From CADEEN01 sp963751775 (lineage in GTDB: Bacteria; Pseudomonadota; Gammaproteobacteria; Burkholderiales; Burkholderiaceae_C), in contig CAVVVW010000028.1 in the NCBI GenBank assembly GCA_963751775.1, positions 310,001-374,000 of the forward strand: a stretch of DNA of 64,000 nucleotides, written 5' to 3'. Positions 8,669 through 18,554 of this stretch are shown here, piece by piece. A program made the translations under genes and the position numbers. The notes beneath the pieces are model-generated. The model was not told the DNA's origin. It saw only the letters and a list, made by a program, of their open reading frames with translations, and ran no database searches. Positions within the stretch are counted from its first letter, which is position 1. Every line of letters starts with the position of its first letter.

Positions 8669-9703
8669 ATGGCGACGAAACGGCCACCGCCCCGCCCGCA
8701 CCGCTGGTGGGTCCTGCCGGCAACGGTCCTCGCGGCCCTGTTGCTGGCCGCAACCGGCTGGCTGCTCGGCAACGGCCTGCGCGTGCTGGCCGCCGAAGAT
8801 CAGGACCCTGACCACCCGGGACCGGGCCGCGGCCGCTGGGTCGTGGCGCAGGACGCGAAGTTGCATGTCACCGAGCAAGGCGCCGCCGCTGCGCCGGTGT
8901 TGGTGCTGGTGGCGGGCACCGGGGCCTGGGCCGGTACCTGGGCCGCCAACACCGATGCGTTGCTGGGCGCGGGCTGGCGCGTCGTCACCGTCGACCTGCC
9001 GCCGTTTGGCTTCAGCAGCCGCCCACTCGACGCCAATTACTCGCGCCACGCCCAGGCCCAGCGCCTGCTCGCAGCGATTCGTTCGCTGGGCACGGCACCA
9101 GTGGTGTTGCTCGGGCATTCCTATGGCGGCGGGGCTGCCGCCGAGGCGGCGATGCTCGAGCCGGCGTTGATCCGCCACCTGATCCTGGTCGACGCGGCGA
9201 TCGGGTTGCATGCCGCGAACGACCCGTCGTGCGACGTCAACCCCTGGGTCGAGACGCTGCTGGGCTGGCGCCCGCTGCGCACCGTGGTCGTCGCCACCCT
9301 CGCCACCCAGCCGCTGCTGACGCAGCACTGGCTCGAGCAGTTCGTCTACCGTCACGACGCGGTCACGCCCGAGCGCGCGGCCATCTACCGCCAACCGCTG
9401 AAGGTACGCGGCACGTCGGCCGCGATCGGCGATTGGGCCTACCAGCTGGCCACCAGTTGCGAAGCGCCGCGCAGCCAGTCGCGTACGGGCTTCGCCGGCC
9501 TGCGCCCGCCGTTGACGCTGCTGTGGGGGGCGCAGGACGAGGTGACGCCGCCGCGCCAGGCGCGCGACATTGCCGCCGCGGCACCGGGTTCGCGTCTGCT
9601 CATGCTGCCCGGCGTCGGCCACCTGCCGCAGATCGAGGATCCGGCGCGCTTCAATGCCCGGCTGATCGATGTGCTGGAACCGATCCGCACCGCCGCGCCG
9701 TGA
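8669..9703 (+). CDS. alpha/beta hydrolase with N-terminal membrane anchor
   Basis: A 344-aa alpha/beta-fold hydrolase. After a basic N-terminus (KRPPPRPHRWW) comes one hydrophobic segment (residues about 17-42), so it is probably anchored in or exported across the inner membrane. The nucleophile elbow is LLGHSYGGGAA, the acid is in LLWGAQDEVTPP, and the His is in GVGHLPQIEDP, giving a full Ser-Asp-His triad. ATG 8669 is preferred over the in-frame TTG at 8651. Substrate unknown. It follows rlmJ by 39 bases on the same strand. Confidence 0.85.
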   Translation: MATKRPPPRPHRWWVLPATVLAALLLAATGWLLGNGLRVLAAEDQDPDHPGPGRGRWVVAQDAKLHVTEQGAAAAPVLVLVAGTGAWAGTWAANTDALLGAGWRVVTVDLPPFGFSSRPLDANYSRHAQAQRLLAAIRSLGTAPVVLLGHSYGGGAAAEAAMLEPALIRHLILVDAAIGLHAANDPSCDVNPWVETLLGWRPLRTVVVATLATQPLLTQHWLEQFVYRHDAVTPERAAIYRQPLKVRGTSAAIGDWAYQLATSCEAPRSQSRTGFAGLRPPLTLLWGAQDEVTPPRQARDIAAAAPGSRLLMLPGVGHLPQIEDPARFNARLIDVLEPIRTAAP

Positions 9704-9744
9704 AGCGGCCACGGCACGGCCGTTGCCGCTGCCGAGGTCCTGGC

Positions 9745-10255
9745 TCACCCGCGGCGCGCGCCGAGCTCTAGGCCACTCAGTGCGCGTCGGCGCCAGCGTG
9801 CGACGCGCCGCTTGACGACGCGGCCCACACGCCAGGCCCACGAGGCCCGTACGCGCGCGAGGACGCCGGCCTTCCACACCGCCCAGCGGCCATACAGCCG
9901 CGCGAACCAGGCCAGCTGCATCAGCGCCGGCTGTGTCAGGTGGAACAGCCGCGCCAGCAGCGCGGTGCCGACCACTTTGGCCGCCACGACCAACAACAGA
10001 CCGAGCCCGGCACGGCCGATGCCGATCAACCACAGCGCGGCGATCTTCACCGGCAACAGCGCCAGCGTCGGCAGCAGGAAGATGGCCAGTGCGCCGTAGG
10101 GCGGCAGCGCCGCGATGCGGCGCTCGAGCCAGGCCAGCGGCGGCAGTTGCGCGATGCGCGCGGCCAGACGCTGCAGCGACTCCCAGCCCCATTCCTCGAA
10201 CAGGATCAGCAGCGCCAGCAGCGCTTCCAGGCCCCGCCGCAGCCAGCGCCAGCAT
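9745..10255 (-). CDS. hypothetical membrane protein downstream of tgt, start frame unclear
   Basis: Encodes about 165 residues with two hydrophobic stretches (LEALLALLILFEEWGWES and LAIFLLPTLALLPVKIAALW), a further LGLLLVVAAKVVGTALLARL segment, and a strongly basic C-terminus (RVVKRRVARWRRR). The conserved frame has no usable start directly after tgt; reading ATG at 10255 with one extra base removed gives MLRWLRRGLEALL, so a frame break in the first codons is likely. No known function. It begins 3 bases after the tgt stop, so the two are probably co-transcribed. Confidence 0.6.
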
Positions 10256-10257
10256 GC

Positions 10258-11390
10258 TCAATCGACGCCGCGCGCGCGGTCGCCGCGAAAGCGGGCGTGG
10301 TAGGCCTCGAAGCGTCCGCCGTCGAGCGCCTCGCGCACCTCGCGCATCAGGTTGACGTAGTAGTGCAGGTTGTGGATCGTGGCCAGCATCGGCCCCAGCA
10401 TCTCGCCGCAGCGGTCGAGGTGGTGCAGGTAGGCACGCGAAAAGCCGGCGCAGGCGTGGCAGGCGCAAGTCGGATCGATCGGCCGCTGGTCGTCGCGAAA
10501 GCGCGCGTTGCGCAGGCGCAGATCGCCGAAGCGCGTGAACAGGTGGCCGTTCCTCGCGTTGCGCGTGGGCATCACGCAGTCGAACATGTCGACGCCGTCG
10601 GCCACGCCCTGCAGCAGGTCCTCGGGCGTGCCCACGCCCATCAGGTAGCGCGGCTTGTCGGCCGGCAGGCGATGCGGCGTGTGCGCCAGGATGCGCAGCA
10701 TCTCCTGCTTGGGCTCGCCGACGCTGACGCCGCCGATGGCGTAGCCCGGCAGGTCCAGCGCCACCAGGGCGTCGATCGAGGCCTCGCGCAGGGGCTCGAA
10801 CATGCCGCCCTGGACGATGCCGAACAGCGCGTTGGTGTTCTCCAGCCGCGCGAACTCGGCCTGGCAGCGCAGGGCCCAGCGCAGGCTCAGCTCCATCGAC
10901 GCGCGGGCCTCGGCCTCGTTCGTCAGCTTGCCGTGGCTTTCGTACGGCGTGCACTCGTCGAACTGCATCACGATGTCGCTGTTGAACACGCGTCTGCAGC
11001 TGCATCGACACTTCGGGCGTCAGCAGCAGCTTGTCGCCGTTCACCGGCGACGCGAACCGGACACCCTCTTCGCTGATCTTGCGCATCTCGCCGAGCGACC
11101 AGACCTGGAAGCCGCCGCTGTCGGTCAGGATCGGGCGCTCCCAGCCTTCGAAGCGGTGCAGGCCGCCGAACGCGCGCAGCACCTCGGCGCCCGGCCGCAG
11201 CCAGAGGTGGAAGGTGTTGCCGAGGATGATCTCGGCGCCCATCTCGGTGAGCGAGCGCGGCAGCACGCCCTTGACCGTGCCGTAGGTGCCCACCGGCATG
11301 AAGACCGGCGTCTGCACCACGCCATGGTTCAGGCGTCAGGCGGCCGCGACGGGCGCGGCCTTCGGTCGTCAGCAGTTCGAATTCGAGCAT
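10258..11390 (-). CDS. tgt: queuine tRNA-ribosyltransferase, two frame breaks
   Basis: Exchanges guanine 34 of GUN-anticodon tRNAs for preQ1 in queuosine synthesis. The N-terminus MLEFELLTTEGRARRGRLT lies in one frame (start 11390), PVFMPVGTYGTVKGVLPRSL and LTDSGGFQVWSLG in a second, and SDIVMQFDECTPY, FGIVQGGMFEPLRE and the zinc-site region CACHACAGFSRAYLHHL in a third. Breaks lie near 11333 and 10990. Catalytic Asp and the Cys3His zinc ligands are all present across the pieces, so the protein itself looks complete. The start overlaps the end of queA by 22 bases. Confidence 0.9.
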
Positions 11391-12457
11391 CGCGGCGGCA
11401 TTGTCGTCGCGCCGCTCAGGCGCGGCAGCGCGCGCGCCAGCAACATGGCGTCGCCGTAGCTGAAGAAGCGGTAGCGGGCCTGGATCGCGTGGCGGTACAG
11501 GGCCATCACCTGCGCGTGGCCGGCAAAGGCCGAAACCAGCATCATCAGCGTGCTGCTGGGCAGGTGGAAGTTGGTCAGCAGGGCATCGACGACGCGAAAT
11601 TCGTGGCCCGGGGTGATGAAGATGTCGGTCTCGCCGCTGGCGGCCTGCAGCGTGCCGCTGGCCCGCGCCGCCGATTCGAGCGCGCGCACGCTGGTGGTGC
11701 CGACCGCCACCACGCGGGCGCCGCGCGCGCGCGCCGCCGCCACGGCCGCGACGGCCGCCGCGCCGACCTCGAACCACTCGCCGTGCATGCGGTGGTCTTC
11801 GAGCCGCTCGACACGCACCGGCTGGAAGGTCCCGGCGCCGACATGCAAGGTGACCTGAGCCGTCGCCACGCCGCGCTCGCGCAGCGCCTCGAGCAGCGGC
11901 GGGTCGAAGTGCAGCGCCGCGGTCGGCGCGGCCACGGCGCCGGGCCGGGCCGCGAACACCGTCTGGTAGCGGCGTTCGTCGTCGGCGTCGTCGGCGTGCG
12001 TGATGTAAGGCGGCAGCGGCACATGGCCGTGGGCCTCGAGCAATGCCAGCGGCTCGCCGCCCAGGCGCAGGTGGAACAGCGAGCCGTCGCGCCCGCCGCG
12101 GCCCAGCACCTCGGCATCGAAGGCGTCGGCGAAGCGCAGCGCCGCGCCCGGCCGCGGCGCCTTGCTGGCGCGCAGGTGCGCCAGCACTTCATGGCCCGGC
12201 AGCACACGCTCGACCAGCGCCTCGACCGCACCGCCGCTGGCCTTGCGGCCATACAGGCGCGCCTTGATGACGCGGGTGTCGTTGAAGACCAGCAGGTCGC
12301 CGGCGTCCAGCAGTGAAGGCAGGTCGCGAAAGATGCGATCGGCCGGTGCCGCGGCGCGGCCATCGAGCAGGCGCGACGCGCTGCGCTCGGGCGCCGGATG
12401 CTGGGCGATCAACTCGGGGGGCAGCGCGAAATCGAAGTCGGCAACGGTGTGGTGCAT
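11369..12457 (-). CDS. queA: S-adenosylmethionine:tRNA ribosyltransferase-isomerase
   Basis: Adds the epoxycyclopentane ring from SAM to preQ1-tRNA, the step after Tgt. The frame is intact, 362 aa, with family landmarks DFDFALPPELIAQHP at the start, DLLVFNDTRVIKARLYG, LHVGAGTFQPVRVE, and LTNFHLPSSTLMMLVSAFAG near the end. It overlaps tgt, which follows on the same strand, so the two queuosine genes form an operon; recG is divergent. The divergent recG / queA-tgt pair is a familiar Burkholderiales arrangement. Confidence 0.95.
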   Translation of the reverse strand: MHHTVADFDFALPPELIAQHPAPERSASRLLDGRAAAPADRIFRDLPSLLDAGDLLVFNDTRVIKARLYGRKASGGAVEALVERVLPGHEVLAHLRASKAPRPGAALRFADAFDAEVLGRGGRDGSLFHLRLGGEPLALLEAHGHVPLPPYITHADDADDERRYQTVFAARPGAVAAPTAALHFDPPLLEALRERGVATAQVTLHVGAGTFQPVRVERLEDHRMHGEWFEVGAAAVAAVAAARARGARVVAVGTTSVRALESAARASGTLQAASGETDIFITPGHEFRVVDALLTNFHLPSSTLMMLVSAFAGHAQVMALYRHAIQARYRFFSYGDAMLLARALPRLSGATTMPPRCSNSNC

Positions 12458-12602
12458 GGCGATCAGGCTGGACCGGCCTGATGAACGGCGGGGCGGGGCG
12501 AATTGTTCCACGCTGCGCGGCCCTCTACCGCCCTCCGCCGATGCGGCCCTGCTCCGGCGTGGCGTCAGCGCCTTCATCACCGGGCAGATGACAATCGGCG
12601 CC

Positions 12603-14715
12603 ATGCCCGACGCCGCGCGCGAGAAGTCGGCCCCGCAGCGGGCCATGCACAAGCTCGGCCTCGTGCGCGACATCGACCTCGCGCTGCACCTGCCGCTGCG
12701 CTACGAGGACGAGACCCGCGTCACGCGCCTGGCCGACGCGCACGAGGGCCAGACGGTACAGGTCGAGGCCACGGTCGCCGAGAGCCGGGTCGAGTTCCGG
12801 CCGCGGCGGCAGTTGGTCGCGCGGCTGCTCGATGCCGACGGCCAGGTGCTGGTGCTGCGCTTCCTGAACTTCTACCCGTCGCAGCAGAAGGCGCTGGCCG
12901 CCGGCGTGCGGCTGCGCGTGCGCGGCGAGTTGCGCGGCGGCTTTCTCGGCCGCGAGATGGTGCACCCGGCGGTCAAGCCGGCCGGCGCCGCACTGCCCAC
13001 CGCGCTGACGCCGGTCTACCCGACCAGCGCCCAGCTGCCGCAGGCCTACCTGCGCAAGGCGGTGACTTCGGCCCTGGCGCGCGCGGCGCTGCACGAGGTG
13101 CTGCCGCCGGACACGGTTCCCGGCGGCTTGCCGAGCCTGCACGACGCGCTGCACCTGCTGCACCAGCCGCCGCCCGGCGCGCCGCTGGCCGCGCTCGAGG
13201 ACCGCAGCCACCCGGCCTGGCAGCGGCTGAAGTTCGACGAGCTGCTGGCGCAGCAGTTGTCGCAGCTGAGCGCGCAGCGCGAACGCGCCCTGCTGCACGC
13301 GCCGGCACTGGTCGCGGTGCGCGGCGGCCTGCACGAGCGGCTGCTGGCCGCGCTGCCGTTCCGGCTGACCGCCGCGCAGGCCCGCGTCGGCGGCGAGATC
13401 GCCGCCGACCTGGCGCGCGGCCAGCCCATGCACCGGCTGCTGCAAGGCGACGTCGGCTCGGGCAAGACGGTGGTGGCGGCGCTGGCCGCGGCGATCGCCA
13501 TCGACAGCGGCTGGCAATGCGCGCTGATGGCGCCGACCGAAATCCTCGCCGAGCAGCATTTCCGCAAGCTCGTCTACTGGCTCGAACCTTTGGGCGTGAC
13601 CGTGGCCTGGCTCACCGGCAGCCGCAAGGGCAAGGGACGCAAGGCGATGCTCGAAGCGGTGGCGTCGGGCCGCGCCGGCCTGGTGGTCGGCACCCATGCC
13701 GTGATCCAGCACGACGTGGTGTTCGCCCGACTCGGCCTGGCGGTCGTCGACGAGCAGCACCGCTTCGGCGTGGCGCAACGACTGGCCCTGCGCGACAAGC
13801 TCGGCGCAGGCTCGGCGACGACCACCCCGAGCCGGCGAACGCCTCGGGGGGGCGGCGCCGCGCAGCGGCGACTTTGGGGGCCAAATCTCGAGCCGCACCT
13901 GCTGATGATGTCGGCGACGCCGATTCCGCGCACGCTGGCGATGACCTACTTCGCCGACCTGGCGGTGAGCACCATCGACGAGTTGCCGCCCGGCCGCACG
14001 CCGGTGCTGACCAAGCTCTTCGCCGACGGCCGGCGCGACGAGGTCATCGCGCGCATCCGCGACGAGGTGGCGCAGGGCAAGCAGGTCTACTGGGTCTGCC
14101 CGCTGATCGAGGAATCGGAAGCGCTCGACCTGCGCAACGCCACCGAAACCCACCAGCAGCTGAGCGCGGCGCTGCCCGGCGTGAACGTCGGCCTGCTGCA
14201 CGGGCGCCTGCCCGCGCCCGAAAAGGCCGCGGTGATGGCCGCAGTTCGTCGGCGGGCAGATGCAGCTGCTGGTGGCCACGACGGTGATCGAGGTCGGCGT
14301 CGACGTGCCCAACGCCAGCCTGATGGTGATCGAGCACGCCGAGCGCTTCGGCCTGTCGCAGCTGCACCAGTTGCGCGGCCGCGTCGGTCGCGGCGCGGTG
14401 GCCAGCGTGTGCGTGCTGCTCTACACCGCGCCGCTGTCGCCGACGGCCAAGGAACGGCTGCGCGCGATAGCGCGAAACCAACGACGGCTTCGAGATCGCG
14501 CGCCGCGACCTCGAGATCCGCGGCCCCGGCGAGTTCATGGGCGCGCGCCAGAGTGGCGACGCGCTGCTGCGCTTTGCCGACCTCGGCGCACGACAACGCG
14601 CTGCTCGAACACGCCCGCCGCGTGGCGCCGACGACTGCTGGCAGAACACCCGGCGGCGGCGGCAGCGCAGGTGCAGCGCTGGCTGGCGTCGCGGGTGGAT
14701 TACTTGAAGGCTTGA
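12603..14715 (+). CDS. recG: ATP-dependent DNA helicase RecG, at least four frame breaks and an internal repeat insertion
   Basis: Branch-migration helicase for recombination and fork rescue. Seen in order: N-terminal HKLGLVRDIDLALHLPLRYE, Walker A LQGDVGSGKTVVAAL, the DEQH box VVDEQHRFGV, LLMMSATPIPRTLAMTYFAD, TTVIEVGVDVPNASLMVIE, QLRGRVGRG. Frame breaks near 14240, 14472, 14583 and 14630 split the C-terminal third; reading across them restores NDGFEIARRDLEIRGPGEF and the end VQRWLASRVDYLKA. Between RLALRDKL and PHLLMMSATP lie about 29 extra residues encoded by a GC-rich repeat. ATG 12603 follows a GACAAT box by 7 nt; in-frame ATG 12588 is an alternative. Confidence 0.9.
13806..13893 (+). 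repeat. GC-rich repeat inserted in frame in recG
   Basis: About 88 bases encoding TTTPSRRTPRGGGAAQRRLW between conserved helicase blocks. It contains CGCCGCGCAGCGGCG (an inverted repeat) next to CGGGGGG and TTTGGGGG runs, the same kind of composition as the repeats at 22128, 41310, 43785, 48711 and 60257. It keeps the reading frame. Confidence 0.5.
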
Positions 14716-15367
14716 GCCGGGCAAGTTCGACTGCAATGGGCTGAGGGTCGCGGCGCGGCCACCAAGGGACGATTGATCGGGCTCGGCCGAACTGTCGCGT
14801 CAACCGCACTGCAGTCGGCCCGCGAGCAAGAACGTGTGGCCGCTTCAAACTGAGTGCTGTCAATCAAGAACCAGAGACGAATGACTGCAGCCGCAAAGAC
14901 CGGACTTGGCTGCATTCACGACGAGTAAGGCTCTGATGCGACCTGTCGATGGGCGTGTGCGTGTCTTCGCAAGTCCTCTGAGCTTGCTGAATGCGGCTTC
15001 GACCCGCTGGCGAGCATGGGGGATCATGCCGATGTCAAGGACCAGCGATTCAGCCAATGGCGCACGCGCATCAAACCTCAAATTGCCACTTGTGGCACGT
15101 GGTCGGCCGATCGATAGGACTACCTCCGCTGTGCTCCAGCAGCCTCCGACGACCGGAATGTGGCCGGGACCGTGACTTCAAGATCGCGCAGCCCATCCGC
15201 AACCGCTGCAACGCGGACGCCTGGGCAACGCGCGTCAATGTCCGAAAGGTCGCCGTTGCAGGCATCACGTGTTGCTTGTCGGCCGCTGACGATCGGCCAA
15301 GAAGGAACTGTGGAGAAACCTTGGGCGTGCGGCCAGCAATGGTGCAACGTTGTGCCTCTGGACCGCT
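14716..15367. other. 652-base region without a confident gene
   Basis: Lower in GC and different in codon pattern from its surroundings. The longest candidate, 14860-15081 on the reverse strand (MRFDARAPLAESLVLDIGMI then ARQRVEAAFSKLRGL), does not resemble a family I recognise; other short frames on both strands overlap it. It could be the remains of a decayed gene or mobile element between recG and the oxidoreductase. I see no terminal inverted repeats or RNA gene. Confidence 0.4.
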
Positions 15368-16369
15368 CTATTTCACTTTGACGACGACCTTGCCTTTCGC
15401 GCGACCCGCTTCGACATAGGCCATGGCCTCGTTGGTCGATTCGAACGGGAAGACCCGATCCACCACGGGGCGGATGACGCCCGCATCGAGGAGGCGGGTG
15501 ACCTCGCGCAACTGGCTCCCGTTGGCCTTCATGAAGAGGAACGAATAGCGGACCCCGCGCCGCTCTGCCTTGCGTCGGATGCCCGAGCTCAGCAAGCGCA
15601 TGACCGCTCTCACGAACCCAGGTGCCTTGATGTCCCGGCCGAATTCCGGATCAGGCGGGCCGGAGATGGAGATGAGCTTGCCGCCGCGCTTGAGCACGCG
15701 CAAGGATTTCTCGAGCGTCTTGCCGTCCTGGCTGTTCAGGACCACGTCGTAGTCGTGCAAGACGTCCGCGAAGTCCTGAGACTTGTAGTCGATGACGACG
15801 TCTGCGCCCAGACGCTTCACGAGTGCGGCGTTGGCCGTGCTCGTCGTCGTGGCAACGGTTGCGCCCAGGTGCTTGGCCAACTGGATGGCGAAGCTGCCGA
15901 CGCCGCCTGAGCCCGCCTGAATGAAGACCTTCTGACCCTTCTTCAGGTCGGCCTTCTCGACCAGTGCCTGCCAGGCTGTCAGCGCCACCAAAGGCAGGGA
16001 AGCGGCCTCTTCCATCGTGAGCCCCTTGGGCTTGGGTGCCAGGGACGTTTCCCTGACCGGCACGAATTCAGCAAACGTGCCGATCCGAAAGTCGTCGGGC
16101 CGTGCATAGACTTCGTCGCCCACTTTGAACTGCCGCACGCTGCGCCCGACTGCGACCACCTCGCCGGCCACGTCATGGCCGAGGATGAGTGGCATGCGGT
16201 AGGGCAGGATGAGCTTGAACTCGCCGTTGCGGATCTTGGCGTCCAGCAGGTTCACGCCGGCGGCATGGACCTGGACCAGGACCTCGTCGTCGCGCAACTC
16301 CGGGATCGGCATCTCGGCCATCTGCAACGCGCGTTGCTTTCCATACCGCTCGAGAACAAAGGCTTTCAT
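15368..16369 (-). CDS. NAD(P)H quinone oxidoreductase-like, medium-chain dehydrogenase family
   Basis: A 333-aa zinc-independent MDR protein of the quinone oxidoreductase/YhdH-like type. GroES-like N-terminal domain (MPLILGHDVAGEVVAVG), then a Rossmann domain with VFIQAGSGGVGSFAIQLAKH. It lacks the catalytic zinc Cys/His of alcohol dehydrogenases. Such enzymes reduce quinones or reactive enals with NADPH. The ATG overlaps the MFS stop as ATGA (16366-16369), so translation is coupled; it is the last gene of the tetR-SDR-MFS operon. Confidence 0.88.
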   Translation of the reverse strand: MKAFVLERYGKQRALQMAEMPIPELRDDEVLVQVHAAGVNLLDAKIRNGEFKLILPYRMPLILGHDVAGEVVAVGRSVRQFKVGDEVYARPDDFRIGTFAEFVPVRETSLAPKPKGLTMEEAASLPLVALTAWQALVEKADLKKGQKVFIQAGSGGVGSFAIQLAKHLGATVATTTSTANAALVKRLGADVVIDYKSQDFADVLHDYDVVLNSQDGKTLEKSLRVLKRGGKLISISGPPDPEFGRDIKAPGFVRAVMRLLSSGIRRKAERRGVRYSFLFMKANGSQLREVTRLLDAGVIRPVVDRVFPFESTNEAMAYVEAGRAKGKVVVKVK

Positions 16370-17776
16370 TTCGTCCTCTGCGGCCGCGTATCCACCGGCA
16401 GGCACAGCAGCGCGGTCAGCAAGGCCAGCGCGATGTGCACGCCGTACAACGCGTTGAAGTCGGCGCGCTGCAGCCCGGCATGGCCGAGCATCGCGATCGT
16501 GATCGCCACGCCCAGCACCGAGCCGATCTGGCGCGTCGCCTGGTTGACGGCACTCCCGACCGCGTAGTGCGCTGCCGGCAGGCGGCTCACCGCCGCCGCT
16601 GCCAGCGATGGCAGCACCAGACCGACGCTGATGCCGCTCATCACCAGCCCGGGCAGCCAGTGGTGCAGGTAGTTGGCTTCGCCGCCGGGCACCAGCAGAA
16701 ACCATGCGCTGCTGGCGGCGTAGAGCAGTGCACCGCCGACCAGGAAGCGCCGGTGGCCCAGGCGCGCGGCCAGGCGGCCGGTGATGATCGCCGTCGGCAT
16801 CACCAGCAGGGGGCCCGGCGTGATGGCCAGCCCGGCCTGCGGCAGGCTGTAGTGCCAAACCGCCGTCATGTAGAAGAAGAAGCTCAGGAACATGATCGAG
16901 AACGCGGTGCCGAAGGCCAGCGTCGCCAGGTTGACGTAGCTGTAGCTGCGGTGGCGGAACAGCGCCAGGTCCACCAGCGGCGCCGCCGCGTGGCGCGCCC
17001 ACACGACGAAGCCGATGCCGGCGACGACGCCGGTGGCGGCCACGATCCACAGCTCGCTGCGCTGCCAGGCCGGCGAGCCGGATTCGACGATGGCCAGCGC
17101 GATGGCGCCGACGGCGACGATCAGCAGCAGCATGCCGACCACGTCGATGCGCCGGCGCTCGGCCGGGCGCACCGACTCGTCCAGCACCGAGGCGCCGCGC
17201 CACAGTGCCAGCGCGCCCAGCGGCAGGTTGATGTAGAAGGCCCAGGGCCAGCCGACGCTGTCGACGACCAGGCTGCCCAGGCTGGGGCCGACGGCGGCAG
17301 CCAGGCCGCCGACGGCGCCCCACAGGCTCACCGCCACCGAACGCTTGGCTCTGCGGGAACGCCGCCAGCACGATCGACAGCGACGCCGGTGTCAGCAGCG
17401 CGGCGCCGATGGCCTGCAGCACGCGCGCAGCGACCAGCGCGCTGACGCTGCCGGCCAGGCCGCAGGCCGCCGAGGCCGCCAGGAACAGCGTGACGCCGAT
17501 CATGAACAGGCGCTTGCGGCCGTGCGCATCGGCCAGGCCGCCGGCGGGGATCAGCATCGCGGCGTAGACCACCGTGTAGGCGTTGAGCACCCACGACAAC
17601 TCGGCCGCCGACGCGTCGCCGAAGGCGTGGCGCAGCGCGTCGAAGGCCGCGAACAGCATCGTGGTGTCCAGCGACACCAGAAAGACGGCCACGCTGGCGA
17701 CCCAGAAGGTCGGCCAGGGCGAGGCCGCTGCGGGGCGCTGCGGCGCGGGCAGCGGCAAAGCCGCGGTGGTGCTCAT
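16366..17776 (-). CDS. MFS transporter, DHA2-like drug exporter, one frame break
   Basis: A major facilitator with about 14 predicted membrane segments, the EmrB/QacA (DHA2) size. N-terminus FWVASVAVFLVSLDTTMLFA, motif A-like GGLADAHGRKRLFMIGVT, motif C-like GPSLGSLVVDSVGWPWAFYI. The frame breaks near 17345: KRSVAVSLWGAVGG continues the alignment in the next frame. It probably exports a toxic compound across the inner membrane. It starts 5 bases after the SDR gene ends and its stop overlaps the oxidoreductase start. Confidence 0.88.
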
Positions 17777-17781
17777 TTCGT

Positions 17782-18480
17782 TCAGCCGCGCGCCTGCAGG
17801 TAGACGCCGGCCGACAGGCCCTGTCGCACCTGCTGCGTCAATTCATCGGCCAGCACTTCCTCGGCACCGGCTTCCAGGGCGTCGAAGGCGCGGGCCACGA
17901 TGAGCTCGGGCGTCGACTTCGGCGCGTCGATGCCGTTCGTCAGGTCGGTGTCGACGAAGGCCATGTGCAGCGTCGTCACCTGCGTCTGCTGCGCGCGCAG
18001 GTCGTTGCGCAGGCCGTTGGAGAGGCTCCAGACCGCCGACTTCGAGACCGCGTAGCTGGCCAGCAGCGGGCCGCTGATCCAGCTCGCGATCGACGCCACG
18101 TTGAGCAGGGCGCCACCGCCGTTGCGCGCCAGCACCGGGGCGAAGGCGCGGCTGATGCGCAGGGTGCCGAAAACGTTGACTTCGAGATGGCGGCGCAGGC
18201 TGTCTTCGGCATCGGGCGCCAGGAAGCTGCCGGTCTCGGCAATGCCGGCGTTGTTGATGACCAGGGTTACATCACCGGCCACCTGCGCGGCAGCGGCGAT
18301 GTCGGAAGGTGACGTGACGTCGAGCTGGATCGGCGTCACGCCCGCCAGCGTGATGCTGGCGGGCTTGCGTGCACCGGCGTAGACCTTGCGCGCGCCGCGC
18401 GCCAGCGCGGCCTTGGCAAACGCGAGGCCGATGCCACGGTTGGCGCCGGTGATGAGGACGATGGCGTTGTCGAGCTTCAT
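17782..18480 (-). CDS. short-chain dehydrogenase/reductase
   Basis: A 232-aa classical SDR with the NAD(P)-binding TGANRGIG (residues about 11-18), NNAGIAE, and the catalytic YAVSK (Ser upstream in NVASIASW). Cytosolic oxidoreductase of unknown substrate. First gene after tetR on the same strand; a palindrome at 18505-18518 lies 25 bases before the start, so it is probably regulated by the adjacent TetR protein. Confidence 0.9.
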   Translation of the reverse strand: MKLDNAIVLITGANRGIGLAFAKAALARGARKVYAGARKPASITLAGVTPIQLDVTSPSDIAAAAQVAGDVTLVINNAGIAETGSFLAPDAEDSLRRHLEVNVFGTLRISRAFAPVLARNGGGALLNVASIASWISGPLLASYAVSKSAVWSLSNGLRNDLRAQQTQVTTLHMAFVDTDLTNGIDAPKSTPELIVARAFDALEAGAEEVLADELTQQVRQGLSAGVYLQARG

Positions 18481-18504
18481 GGGGAGTCCGTTCGAGTTGC
18501 AAAA

Positions 18505-18518
18505 ATGATGATCGTCAT
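18505..18518. promoter_or_regulatory. candidate TetR-family operator upstream of the SDR operon
   Basis: ATGATGATCGTCAT is a 14-base near-palindrome centred on GATC with one mismatched pair. It lies 25 bases upstream of the SDR start in an AT-richer patch. It resembles part of the palindrome just before tetR, as expected for a shared autoregulator site. Confidence 0.45.
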
Positions 18519-18554
18519 ATTAGACGGCGAAGGAGAACAGGCACCGGCCAGCGA

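Noticed and set aside
4922..11320. An unbroken reverse-strand frame of over 2100 codons covering pckG and beyond
   Set aside because: Only its pckG and tgt parts are conserved coding; the rest is antisense to the SGNH, rlmJ and hydrolase genes. High GC makes stop codons rare.
14860..15081. Transposase fragment
   Set aside because: No DDE or HUH motif and no terminal repeats; similarity is only an impression, so it is listed as an unassigned region.
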